From: a virus | DNA length: 60,369 nt | IMG/VR virus record: IMGVR_UViG_3300042514_000542 | Coordinates: 1-60,369 of that record | Direction: 5' to 3' (one strand) | In this document: piece by piece, positions 1 to 8,467 of the stretch | How the letters are laid out: each line of letters begins with the position of its first letter | Numbering within the stretch: position 1 is the stretch's first letter | Notes under the pieces: generated by a model | Database searches by the model: none | The model's input: the letters and a program-made list of their open reading frames with translations, nothing else | What the model was told of the DNA's origin: nothing | Translations under genes and position numbers: made by a program

Positions 1-3000
1 ATTGATAACGAGGTTACAAGACTTCGTAAATATATTGCGGTATATTCGGGTGGTGGTTCCGTAGCAATGCAATTTGCTGATGGGGGAACCATGAATGGTG
101 ATCTAAATGTTAGTGGTAATTTAACAGTGGTTGGAACCATCAGTGCATCCCAATATCTTGGAATTCCTTATCCATCAGAAAATGATACATTAGATATTGT
201 CACATCTAGGGGTAATATCACCAATAATTCAATAAAGGTTAATACTCTTTCCGCCAACTCGGCTCATCTCACATCAGTAATAGAGGCATCTGCATTCGTT
301 ACCACAGGTGGCACATCTTCGGATTTTGTGAAAGGAGATGGATCTCTGGATAGTAATACTTATATAACAGAAGAAGCCTTTTTATCAAATCTTGTTTTAT
401 ATCCCACAACGGCAGCGAGTGACATAGCTGGTTATTCTAAAATGGTTGCGAGTGTTACAGATATTGACTATAATGCAGTGGCGGTAGATGTATCCACGGG
501 GGATATAACGGGGACTGATGTATTTATATCCAGCTTGATTTCCGCACCTGATCTGATCGTAGGTGAAGTTGATACGATTAATTTAACCGTTATCGGTAAT
601 ATTAAAAAGGTGTCTGGTGGCACTAATAAAAATGCATCTTTTCACTTCCATGCTTATAAAAGATCTATAGGTGGTGTTGAAACTTTATTGGGGGTGAGTT
701 CCAATACCGCAACAGTTGCATCGGCAATATATGAAGAATATGACGCATCGCTTTTACTGAACACCAGCGATTGGATTGATACTGACAGACTTGTATTGAA
801 ATTATATGGAACTCTGGTAGGTTCTGGTGGTGGAAGTAGTCCTGTATTCAATTTTATGTTTGGGGGCGATACACCCGTGCGAGTGTTATTACCTCTACCA
901 ACTAATGTTCAGCTAACCAATTATATACCTTATGTTGGAGCATCCAAAGACATCAATCTTGGAACGCATGATGTCACTACAACGGGTAGTATTAGTGCTA
1001 ATAATATATCCTTACAAGGAGATTTAACTTCCGACGCTAATCGTTTTAACGATTCGACCAGTTTCCTTCGACCTTCAAATGATGTTAGAAACTGGTATCT
1101 AACTGGCAAAACATTTTCAGTTGCGGTAGAAGAATCAAGCCCAACAGGTATATTCTTTAAGCCTGATGGAACTTTGATGTATATCATTGGATCGGGTGGA
1201 GATCGCATAAATGTTTATACTTTAGGAACTCCTTGGGATGTAACAACCGCAGTGTTTTCGTATGGTAATCTCTCTGTTGCCGCACAGGACAATGCTCCAA
1301 ATGATCTATATATATCTCCAGACGGGATGAAGCTATACATGCTTGGCAGTCAAGGTGATGATGTCAACGAATACAATTTGGTGTCTCCTTGGGTTCTTAC
1401 TGGAATGACCTTTGTTACCAGTCGTTTGGTTGGACAAGGAGAGACTACACCATCAGGTCTAGATTTTAAACCAGATGGAACAAAGATGTATGTTGTTGGA
1501 TCTACTATTGATACTGTGCTTGAATACACATTATCGACACCTTGGAGTGTCGCAACCGCGACTTATATTCAAGGATTTTCCGTTGTGTTACAAGAAACAG
1601 TTCCAACAGGATTAAGCTTCAATAGTGACGGCACTCGACTATATATCATAGGTGCAACAGGGGACGATATCACAGAATATCGTTTGTCATCACCATACGA
1701 TATTTCGACAGCGGTTTTTTTCACCACTGGATTTACATTTACTGCTGAAACTGCTCCGCAAGGTATCTATTTTAACGGTAATCAAAATAAAGCTTATGTG
1801 GTTGGTTCTGCGAGAGTTGTTTATGAACTTGGAACAGATCCACAATTAAAATACCATGGAGACTCCTTTACCGTTGATTCTCAAATGTTTGTCGGTGGTC
1901 GCTCAGAATTTTCTGAAGAGGCTTATTTTAACTCAACCGTGAGAACCAACGGTTCACTTATTATCAACGGAACCATATCTGGAGCGGGTAGTATCACCAG
2001 TAACAACACGTTCACACTTACTCGAAACCTTGCAAACGTTTCGTCTGACGGTTTTATAAGCACAAACACGACTGTCGCAACTAACCTTATACCTGTTCAG
2101 CGTTCTCCTAGAAGTAGGTGGTCTGGAACCGTATGGGATACTGGTGCGGCAGCTTCACGCACGGTAAACTGGACGGCAGAAGCAATACCAACCAGTGGCA
2201 ACCCAGCTTCTTCAAGACTTGCGTTTTCCTATGATTTAAATGCTGGTGGTTATTCAGAACTGCTGTGTTTCAATTCAGATGGGAATGTGGGTATTGGAAC
2301 GACAACACCTTCCGCGAGACTTCACAGCTTAGGAACCACAGAACAACTACGTGTAGGTTTTGATGCTTCCAATTACCTAAGCACCACGGTCAATTCGTCG
2401 GGTCTGGTTACTTTTGATGCTGTTGGTGCTGGTGCTGGGTTCAGGTATAATGACAATATTGGCATTGGAACCAATCCAACAACAGGAACCAAACTTGTGG
2501 CTAGAAGCACCTTTGGTATCACAAATACACTCTTAGACTTACAATCCTCTAATGGAACATCCACATTTCAAGTGGATAGCGCAGGAAGACTTGGTATAGG
2601 TATAACTCCTTCTTATACACTAGACCTAGCGGGGGCTAGTGCTGGTATTCGCGTAGACCGTGCGGGTGCGGAGGGCTTTATTGCATTATTCAACTCTGGT
2701 GTTGGCGGTCAGATTCGTGCTGTGAGCGGTGGTGGATTAAAATTCACTGATAGTGGCGGTGGAACCTCTTGGGGATATTTTAGCTCTACAGGAAATCTAG
2801 GCATAGGAACCACATCACCTTCCGCCAAACTCCACACCATATCCACAACAGAACAACTACGTGTAGGTTTTGATGCTTCCAATTACCTAAGCACCACGGT
2901 CAATTCGTCGGGTCTGGTTACTTTTGATGCTGTTGGTAGTGGTGCAGGGTTTGCTTTTAGTGATCCTATTACTGCTACGGCACAACCTGTCTTAAGTGCA

Positions 3001-3969
3001 TCATCTGGAAATGATGTGGTGACTAGAAGCACTTTCTGGGATTCGTTATTTGATTACAGGGGTGTTGCAACTCTCACCTCGATACAGGCGGGAGGTAGTC
3101 AAACCAATGCACAACAAGCTAATGCGAATGGATCTCTATATTTTGGAACAACACCTTTGAGCGGTGATGCTGGTATTTACGTCCAGTTCGTTATGTGGAA
3201 CAACTCACCACACGGCACGAGCCAAGCACCGAATAATGCTGGGGGTGCGCCATTTATAGATCACAGGGTTAATAGCATTATTAATTTTGACCTGACTACT
3301 CCATCCAACTCTATCGCTAGAGACATTATTGTTAGGGCATTTATGGGGAATATGGGGGTGAGTGGGACGAATAATGCTAGGCTTGGCGCAAGTCAAACTA
3401 CATTCGGATACGGTATTAGAATGGACAAACATCCTATCAACAATACTTACCGTGTGAGGTTGGTTGGTCGAACAGCGACGGGAGCAAACATCACGGGAGC
3501 TACAAACACAACTCCGATTGTGGTAACACAAAACGCACACGGACTCCAGAATGGTGACGAAGTGGAAATTACCAATATCGTGGGTAATACCGCAGCAAAT
3601 GGTATCTTTACGGTAGCTAATAGAACTACAAATACGTTTGAGCTTTCTGGAAGCGTTGGAAACGGTGCTTATGTGTCGGGGGGAAATGCACAGAAAATAT
3701 CAACCACTAGCATTGAGGTTGACCCATTTACTTTTTACAAATTTTTCCTAAATTGGAATTATTCAACCCGCACTGTGACACTTCACTTGGGTAGTTACAG
3801 TAGTCCAGCAGTCTTAACTTTGAGCGGGTTGGTGGTGGGAACTGTCATCACAACAAATCAGTTGGGAACGAATTTCAAAATTGGGATGATGGCAGGAGCA
3901 GATATCACTGGTCTTGGATTTCTTGGGATTAATTATAACGCTCCCGTTATGATAACAAACAGATATTAA
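1..3969 (+). CDS. Long tail fibre / adhesin-like protein (5' partial)
   Basis: The frame is open from base 1, so the true start lies before the window; the visible part is 1322 residues. It looks like a trimeric tail-fibre or receptor-binding protein. The N-terminal part has short fibre-like repeats. Nucleotides about 1130-1850 encode five repeats of about 50 residues (P-x-G-hydrophobic-F-x-x-D-G-T, then Y-hydrophobic-G, then Y-x-L-x-x-P-W), a pattern typical of beta-propeller blades. Then follow four GIGT-type repeats common in fibres, including an exact 90-bp duplication. Nucleotides 3535-3705 (HGLQNGDEVEI, GNTAANG) resemble the FCCH-like module often seen in phage structural proteins. Location just upstream of head genes fits a virion protein. 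Exact fibre identity is not determinable. Confidence 0.75.
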   Translation: MDNEVTRLRKYIAVYSGGGSVAMQFADGGTMNGDLNVSGNLTVVGTISASQYLGIPYPSENDTLDIVTSRGNITNNSIKVNTLSANSAHLTSVIEASAFVTTGGTSSDFVKGDGSLDSNTYITEEAFLSNLVLYPTTAASDIAGYSKMVASVTDIDYNAVAVDVSTGDITGTDVFISSLISAPDLIVGEVDTINLTVIGNIKKVSGGTNKNASFHFHAYKRSIGGVETLLGVSSNTATVASAIYEEYDASLLLNTSDWIDTDRLVLKLYGTLVGSGGGSSPVFNFMFGGDTPVRVLLPLPTNVQLTNYIPYVGASKDINLGTHDVTTTGSISANNISLQGDLTSDANRFNDSTSFLRPSNDVRNWYLTGKTFSVAVEESSPTGIFFKPDGTLMYIIGSGGDRINVYTLGTPWDVTTAVFSYGNLSVAAQDNAPNDLYISPDGMKLYMLGSQGDDVNEYNLVSPWVLTGMTFVTSRLVGQGETTPSGLDFKPDGTKMYVVGSTIDTVLEYTLSTPWSVATATYIQGFSVVLQETVPTGLSFNSDGTRLYIIGATGDDITEYRLSSPYDISTAVFFTTGFTFTAETAPQGIYFNGNQNKAYVVGSARVVYELGTDPQLKYHGDSFTVDSQMFVGGRSEFSEEAYFNSTVRTNGSLIINGTISGAGSITSNNTFTLTRNLANVSSDGFISTNTTVATNLIPVQRSPRSRWSGTVWDTGAAASRTVNWTAEAIPTSGNPASSRLAFSYDLNAGGYSELLCFNSDGNVGIGTTTPSARLHSLGTTEQLRVGFDASNYLSTTVNSSGLVTFDAVGAGAGFRYNDNIGIGTNPTTGTKLVARSTFGITNTLLDLQSSNGTSTFQVDSAGRLGIGITPSYTLDLAGASAGIRVDRAGAEGFIALFNSGVGGQIRAVSGGGLKFTDSGGGTSWGYFSSTGNLGIGTTSPSAKLHTISTTEQLRVGFDASNYLSTTVNSSGLVTFDAVGSGAGFAFSDPITATAQPVLSASSGNDVVTRSTFWDSLFDYRGVATLTSIQAGGSQTNAQQANANGSLYFGTTPLSGDAGIYVQFVMWNNSPHGTSQAPNNAGGAPFIDHRVNSIINFDLTTPSNSIARDIIVRAFMGNMGVSGTNNARLGASQTTFGYGIRMDKHPINNTYRVRLVGRTATGANITGATNTTPIVVTQNAHGLQNGDEVEITNIVGNTAANGIFTVANRTTNTFELSGSVGNGAYVSGGNAQKISTTSIEVDPFTFYKFFLNWNYSTRTVTLHLGSYSSPAVLTLSGLVVGTVITTNQLGTNFKIGMMAGADITGLGFLGINYNAPVMITNRY
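2338..2427 (+). repeat. 90-bp exact direct repeat, copy 1
   Basis: Identical to 2848-2937, in the same reading frame of the tail-fibre gene, 510 bp apart. It encodes the TTEQLRVGFDASNYL region. Confidence 0.9.
2848..2937 (+). repeat. 90-bp exact direct repeat, copy 2
   Basis: Second copy of 2338-2427. Identity at the DNA level, including synonymous positions, suggests recent duplication or gene conversion. Confidence 0.9.
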
Positions 3970-3974
3970 TCATT

Positions 3975-4346
3975 ATGTATAACGTAATCAAAACAACAGA
4001 ACTAAAGGCCGTTGAAGAAGTCAACGCCATGAACACTCATGCCGAAAACGCATTGAGACAATTACAATCCTTTGCAAAACAAGCTTATGATGTTTTTTGG
4101 TTTGGCGAAACCAGTCCTACCGTTAAGGTAAAACTATTAGGAGAACAAGCAATACGAATATTTACCGACTCCTCGCAAGTGCAGGGATTTTTGGCGAGTA
4201 AAGTGGATGGATATGTGCCATTGGGTGTTCCTGAAGGGTATAGTGTTTCATTTAAAGAAGACGGTAGTGCGGAGATAACTTATACACCACCAGTCGTCGA
4301 AGAAATAGAAGTTGTTGAAGAAGAAGTAGATTTAGGTGGTGTGTGA
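3975..4346 (+). CDS. Hypothetical protein downstream of tail fibre
   Basis: 123 residues, not recognised. The N-terminal half is helical (ELKAVEEVNAMNTHAENAL); the C-terminus is acidic (VVEEIEVVEEEVDLGGV). It starts 5 nt after the fibre stop and its TGA overlaps the next ATG (TGATG), so it is translationally coupled to the gp4-like gene and probably belongs to the structural operon. A small fibre- or head-associated protein is possible but unproven. Confidence 0.7.
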   Translation: MYNVIKTTELKAVEEVNAMNTHAENALRQLQSFAKQAYDVFWFGETSPTVKVKLLGEQAIRIFTDSSQVQGFLASKVDGYVPLGVPEGYSVSFKEDGSAEITYTPPVVEEIEVVEEEVDLGGV

Positions 4347-4804
4347 TGGGATTATTAGGACTTAAAAAAAATCCAAAATTTTACCAAGGGTTTTATAACC
4401 CTCAAAACCCATCCAAATATATAGGTAAGGGTGATATTATATATCGTTCAGGATTGGAATTAAAGTTCATGAAATGGTGCGATAAGACAGATACTATATT
4501 GAGATGGTCGTCTGAAACTATAGTTATACCATATTGGGATAGTGTTCAAAAAAAGAATCGCAAATATTATGTGGATAACTTTGTGGAAATACTAGAGGGG
4601 GATATAATTAAAAAGTATCTAGTTGAAATCAAACCACATAAACAGACTTTAGAACCCAAATCAACAAAAGGGAAGCGAAAGGCCAATCTATTATATGAGA
4701 CTGTCATGTATCAGAATAATCTCGATAAGTGGAAGTATGCCAAGGACTTCGCCAAAAAACATGACATGGAATTCATTATTATAACTGAAAAAGAATTAAA
4801 TTAG
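4346..4804 (+). CDS. 4: Head-completion nuclease, T4 gp4-like
   Basis: 152 residues. It resembles the T4 gp4 head-completion family, a TnsA-like endonuclease fold acting on packaged heads or DNA ends. Landmarks: YRSGLELKFMKW (Glu38), IPYWD, Asp77 in YYVDNF, and the VEIKP motif (Glu94, Lys96), matching the E..D..ExK core. I chose the ATG at 4346 that overlaps the previous TGA rather than the GTG 3 bp upstream. It ends with tandem TAG TAG codons, notable because an amber suppressor tRNA is encoded in this window. The gp21 gene follows after a late promoter. Confidence 0.8.
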   Translation: MGLLGLKKNPKFYQGFYNPQNPSKYIGKGDIIYRSGLELKFMKWCDKTDTILRWSSETIVIPYWDSVQKKNRKYYVDNFVEILEGDIIKKYLVEIKPHKQTLEPKSTKGKRKANLLYETVMYQNNLDKWKYAKDFAKKHDMEFIIITEKELN

Positions 4805-4823
4805 TAGATTTACAATATTATTC

Positions 4824-4831
4824 TATAAATA
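4824..4831 (+). promoter_or_regulatory. Late promoter for gp21
   Basis: Perfect T4-type TATAAATA, 5 nt before the ATG at 4837. Confidence 0.85.
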
Positions 4832-4836
4832 TATAT

Positions 4837-5505
4837 ATGGCGTTAAAATTGAAACTCATATCCGAGAATCCACAAGCATTTGATAACTTCGAATACTTGG
4901 AAGAACAGGCTAACCTAAAGGGACAATCCACTCTATACATCAAGGGTCCATTCATAGGTTGTGACCAAATCAATAAGAACAAAAGAATGTATGGTCTTGA
5001 TGATACCCGTAAAGATGTTCAGAGGTATATTCAAGAAATGGTTATTCCGGGTAGAGCAATGGGAGAACTCAATCACCCATCAAGCGCAGATGTTAATTTA
5101 GAAAGAGCTTGTCATATGGTGACTGAACTATATGAAGCTGATGGTGGATTTCATGGTAAATCAAAAGTTTTATCAACTCCTTGTGGGCAAATTTTAAGAT
5201 CGCTTATTAATGATGGTGTCAAAATTGGTGTATCCACTAGGGCATTAGGATCACTTAAGGAATCGAGTGATTATAACTTGGTTCAGAATATGTATCTGGT
5301 TGCTATTGATGCTGTTGCCGATCCATCATATCCAAAAGCTTTCGTTAATGGTATTTTAGAATCTAAAAGTTTCGTTGTTGATGGGGAAGGTAGATTTGAA
5401 GAATTGTATGACAATTTCGAAAAAACAATCTCAAAACTTCCAAAGAAAGACGTTGATTCGTTCCTTCGTGAACAAGTAATACGTTTTATTAACGCTTTAG
5501 GATAA
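4837..5505 (+). CDS. 21: Prohead core protease, T4 gp21-like (peptidase S77)
   Basis: 222 residues. This is the prohead maturation protease that cleaves scaffold and capsid precursors after assembly. The family signature is clear: catalytic His80 in RAMGELNHPSS and Ser133 in KIGVSTRALG, with AVADPSYP downstream. The length fits the family (T4 gp21 is 212 residues). It sits in the canonical order gp21, small core protein, gp22, gp23. Expression is from its own late promoter with only 5 nt before the ATG. Confidence 0.93.
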   Translation: MALKLKLISENPQAFDNFEYLEEQANLKGQSTLYIKGPFIGCDQINKNKRMYGLDDTRKDVQRYIQEMVIPGRAMGELNHPSSADVNLERACHMVTELYEADGGFHGKSKVLSTPCGQILRSLINDGVKIGVSTRALGSLKESSDYNLVQNMYLVAIDAVADPSYPKAFVNGILESKSFVVDGEGRFEELYDNFEKTISKLPKKDVDSFLREQVIRFINALG

Positions 5506-5508
5506 ATA
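5501..5508 (+). promoter_or_regulatory. Late promoter for the core protein gene
   Basis: GATAAATA overlaps the gp21 stop codon (TAA at 5503-5505), 5 nt before the ATG at 5514. Confidence 0.75.
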
Positions 5509-5513
5509 TAGTT

Positions 5514-5960
5514 ATGCCATCTAAAACGGAAAAACAAAAAAAATTCTTTGGTGCTGCTATGGGTGCTAAAAAGGGACAGTCTAATGTTTCTGGTGCTGCT
5601 AAGAAAGTAGCCAAAGAAATGCCAAAGAAAGAAATTAAGAAATTTCTTAAGACAGAGGGTGAAGAAGACGAGCAATCAGTCAAAAAAGCTATGGATAAGA
5701 ATGGGGGAAAAGTGTCATACGATGCACCAAAAGTGAAACAACGAAAACATTTCGCACCAGCAACTAAAACTGAAAAACCAAAAAAAAGTAAGGGTTCTTA
5801 CGAAAGGTCGAAAACTTTTGATGAAAATGTTAACATTGAGAAGTTTATTGAGAGTATTTTAACAAAAAACTATGCTGCTGCTGATAAATATATAAAGCAA
5901 GCGGTTGAGTGTAAACTTCAAAGTAAAATTGAACAAGAACTTTCAACACCTTTATTCTAA
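5514..5960 (+). CDS. Prohead core protein with DUF3008-like N-terminus
   Basis: 148 residues, strongly basic first half, mixed-charge C-terminus. The N-terminus (MPSKTEKQKKFFGAAMGAKK ... AKKVAKEM) resembles DUF3008, a short basic phage domain. The C-terminal part (VNIEKFIESILTKNYAAAD ... IEQELSTPLF) resembles the helical T4 gp67-type core peptide precursor. Position between gp21 and gp22 is that of gp67/gp68. I infer a small prohead core protein cleaved by gp21. Confidence 0.75.
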   Translation: MPSKTEKQKKFFGAAMGAKKGQSNVSGAAKKVAKEMPKKEIKKFLKTEGEEDEQSVKKAMDKNGGKVSYDAPKVKQRKHFAPATKTEKPKKSKGSYERSKTFDENVNIEKFIESILTKNYAAADKYIKQAVECKLQSKIEQELSTPLF

Positions 5961-5963
5961 ATA
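5956..5963 (+). promoter_or_regulatory. Late promoter for gp22
   Basis: TCTAAATA then CTATT and ATG at 5969; the TAA stop of the previous gene (5958-5960) is part of the promoter. Confidence 0.8.
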
Positions 5964-5968
5964 CTATT

Positions 5969-6853
5969 ATGAAGAAAAATCTAAAAAGTTTATTCAGTGA
6001 AGACGTTCAGAAAGTTCTGACCGAAGAAACCCTTACTGCTATCGAAGAAGCATTTAATGACAAGGTTAAATTGTCCGTTGATGCTGCCCTTATCGAACAG
6101 GATGATATCTATGCGGAAAAGCTCGAAACTCTTGTAACCACTCTCGATACCGATAGAGCGAAGAAGATGAAGAGAGTTGTTGAAGCTGTCGATAAATCAA
6201 ATGCATCTAAACTAGTTAAAATTGTTAAGATGTATGAAAGAGATTCTAAGGTTGAAGCTAAGAAGTTTAAAAAAGTTATGGTTGAATCTATCAGCGCATA
6301 TCTTGATGAATTTCTTAAAGAATCTGTCAATCAAAAAGATATCGAACAGGCAGTTAAAAATAAGACCGCATTTAATGTTCTAGAAAATTTACGCAATGTT
6401 CTCGCGGTTGATTCTGTCATGATGAAAGAATCCGTTCAAGAGGCTGTGATTGATGGTAAATCACAAATCACAAAACTTCAAAAAGAAAATGCTGAACTCA
6501 AGAAACAGTTCAAAGCACTTTATGAGCAAAATCAAAAAACTGAAGTTGGATCATTACTTGAATCCAAAATCTCCAAGTTCCCAGAATCTAAAAAAGGATT
6601 CCTTAAGAGAGCATTAGCTGATAAGTCAGTGAAGTTCATTGAAGAGAACTTTGATTATACCGTTCGCCTCTTTGATAAACAAGAAAAATCAAAACTTCAA
6701 ACCTTAAAAGAAGACGCTATTAATAAGCGTGAAATTAAACCCGATTTTGTAACTTCCTTCAAAAAAGAAAAAGTTATAGAAGAAAAGGTAAATAATAACA
6801 GTCTTAAGAATGATTACCTTAGTGTCCTCTCTCGCGGGAAAGGTACTAAATAA
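5969..6853 (+). CDS. 22: Prohead scaffolding core protein, T4 gp22-like
   Basis: 294 residues, almost entirely helical and Lys/Glu-rich, as expected for the major scaffold protein of the prohead core. It has a coiled coil at about residues 160-195 (ITKLQKENAELKKQFKALYE) and a family-like distal region (SKISKFPESKKGFLKRAL). It lies between the small core protein and the capsid gene, the T4 order. gp21 is expected to digest it during maturation. Confidence 0.87.
   Translation: MKKNLKSLFSEDVQKVLTEETLTAIEEAFNDKVKLSVDAALIEQDDIYAEKLETLVTTLDTDRAKKMKRVVEAVDKSNASKLVKIVKMYERDSKVEAKKFKKVMVESISAYLDEFLKESVNQKDIEQAVKNKTAFNVLENLRNVLAVDSVMMKESVQEAVIDGKSQITKLQKENAELKKQFKALYEQNQKTEVGSLLESKISKFPESKKGFLKRALADKSVKFIEENFDYTVRLFDKQEKSKLQTLKEDAINKREIKPDFVTSFKKEKVIEEKVNNNSLKNDYLSVLSRGKGTK
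6845..6852 (+). promoter_or_regulatory. Probable late promoter for gp23
   Basis: ACTAAATA overlaps the gp22 stop. It lies 61 nt before the gp23 ATG, giving the capsid mRNA an unusually long leader for this genome. Confidence 0.6.
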
Positions 6854-6869
6854 TTTCACCAAGAACTAT

Positions 6870-6883
6870 GAGGTCGCAAGACC
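6870..6883 (+). promoter_or_regulatory. GNRA-capped hairpin in gp23 leader
   Basis: AGGTC-GCAA-GACCT: 5-bp stem closed by a GCAA tetraloop, 30 nt upstream of the capsid start codon. Possibly stabilises the capsid mRNA. Confidence 0.5.
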
Positions 6884-6913
6884 TGAACTAATATATAGAA
6901 AGAAAACTATCAT

Positions 6914-8365
6914 ATGAAAATTCCTCAAAGTATTGACCCAAAGAATGTCAACGCAATCGTTGATAAATGGAAAGACATTTTGGACTACAGCTCGAAAGAT
7001 GTTGCAGAAATCCAAAACGAACACGTTTATCGCACGACTGCTATTCTTATGGAAAACCAAGAGAGATGGTGTTTAGAAGAAGCTGGCACATCTGCTGGTA
7101 TCTTTGGCGCAACGACTGCTGCGGGTTCAGGCCCAGGTGCAATGGTTAATGGCGACAATTATGCTGCTGGAGATTCCCGTCTTCCAAAAATCCTCATTCC
7201 TATGATCAGACGTACTTTCCCCGAATTAATCTCCAATGAGATTTGCGGTGTTCAACCTATGGGTGGACCTGTCGGTTTGGCTTTTGCCCTTCGTTATCAA
7301 TATCAATCTGAGTTTCTCAGCGATGTTGACGGTGTTGGTAAAACTGCTGCTGCTGGCGGAACTTCTCCCGGTTTAGGATATACAGGTAATGCTAATGCTG
7401 TTACCAATGAATTAGGTTATCAATTACTTGATACCCGTTTCACTGGTGTTTCATCTAGTGCGCTATCTGGACATGCTGAATGGTTGTTTGCTAACCAAGA
7501 TCGTGGTGTCGCTCAATTACTTGAGAACTACGAAGCTACTGGACGCATTCCTCAAATTGAGATGAAATTCGAAAAAACCTCTGTTGAGGCTGGGACTCGT
7601 AGATTAGCTACACGTTGGAGTATCGAACTTGAACAAGACATTAAAAATATGCAAGGCATCGACATCGATGGCGAGCTTACTAATGCAATGTCTTACGAAA
7701 TTCAAGCCGAAATCGACCGTGAAGTTGTTATGCGTATGCTTCAAGCCGCATTCAATGCAGGTTTTGGGGCTGGATACTCCTTCTGGAGTCCGGTAAGTGC
7801 TGATGGTCGTTGGACCGCTGAAAGAAATCTTACATTCTATCAAAAACTTATTATCGAAGCTGGTCGTATGGCTGCTCGTAACCGTAGAGGTGCTGCTAAC
7901 TTTGTTATCGCAACTCCGCGTGTATGTAGCATTCTCGAAATGCTTCCTGATTTTAAGGTTTACGAAATCAATGGCACAGTCTCGACTGCTGGTGTTGGTA
8001 TCGCAAAGGTAGGAACCGTTGGATCTCGCTTCACCGTCTATCGTGATACAAGAACTGAAGTTCAGAATACTACTTACTATCCTGCTAACAACTACTACAC
8101 ACCGACTCGTACTGAGCCTGTTGAGTATGCGCTGATGGGTTATAAGGGTTCTGAATATTATGATACTGGTATTATCTATTGCCCATATATCCCGATCATG
8201 GTACAACGTGCTATCGATCCTATTAACTTCACCCCTCGCGTTGGTCTAATGACCCGTTACGGTATCGTTAATAATATTTTTGGTGCTAATCTTTATTACC
8301 ATTTAATTATCGTTAAAGGACTTGGTGTTGCCTTTACACCGGGATCAGTAAGTGTCTATCTGTAA
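6914..8365 (+). CDS. 23: Major capsid protein, T4 gp23-like
   Basis: 483 residues. It shows T4-type capsid features: an N-terminal helical prosequence (about residues 1-60), the run LPKILIPMIRRTFPELISNE followed by GVQPMGGPVG, the MKFEKTSVEAGTRRLATRWS region, and a conserved C-terminus. A gp21-type cleavage site in the prosequence is expected but I cannot place it. The gene follows gp22 and is ended by a strong terminator. The leader has a tetraloop hairpin and a purine-rich stretch (AGAAAGAAA) upstream of ATG. Confidence 0.95.
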   Translation: MKIPQSIDPKNVNAIVDKWKDILDYSSKDVAEIQNEHVYRTTAILMENQERWCLEEAGTSAGIFGATTAAGSGPGAMVNGDNYAAGDSRLPKILIPMIRRTFPELISNEICGVQPMGGPVGLAFALRYQYQSEFLSDVDGVGKTAAAGGTSPGLGYTGNANAVTNELGYQLLDTRFTGVSSSALSGHAEWLFANQDRGVAQLLENYEATGRIPQIEMKFEKTSVEAGTRRLATRWSIELEQDIKNMQGIDIDGELTNAMSYEIQAEIDREVVMRMLQAAFNAGFGAGYSFWSPVSADGRWTAERNLTFYQKLIIEAGRMAARNRRGAANFVIATPRVCSILEMLPDFKVYEINGTVSTAGVGIAKVGTVGSRFTVYRDTRTEVQNTTYYPANNYYTPTRTEPVEYALMGYKGSEYYDTGIIYCPYIPIMVQRAIDPINFTPRVGLMTRYGIVNNIFGANLYYHLIIVKGLGVAFTPGSVSVYL

Positions 8366-8415
8366 TTTATTACAATAGCAGTTACGATTTCTAAGTAAAG
8401 CTGATAAATCAAAAC

Positions 8416-8450
8416 AAAAAGGAGGGGAACCGAAGATCCCCTCCTTTTTT
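8416..8450 (+). terminator. Rho-independent terminator after gp23 (bidirectional)
   Basis: GGAGGGGA (8421-8428) pairs with TCCCCTCC (8437-8444), loop of 8, flanked by A5 and T6. It also faces the convergent minus gene at 8468. Confidence 0.93.
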
Positions 8451-8467
8451 ACGTACTAAAATATGGA

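Noticed and set aside
7604-8206. 200-residue antisense frame within gp23
   Set aside because: Shadow of a strongly coding capsid gene; no start signal and biased composition.
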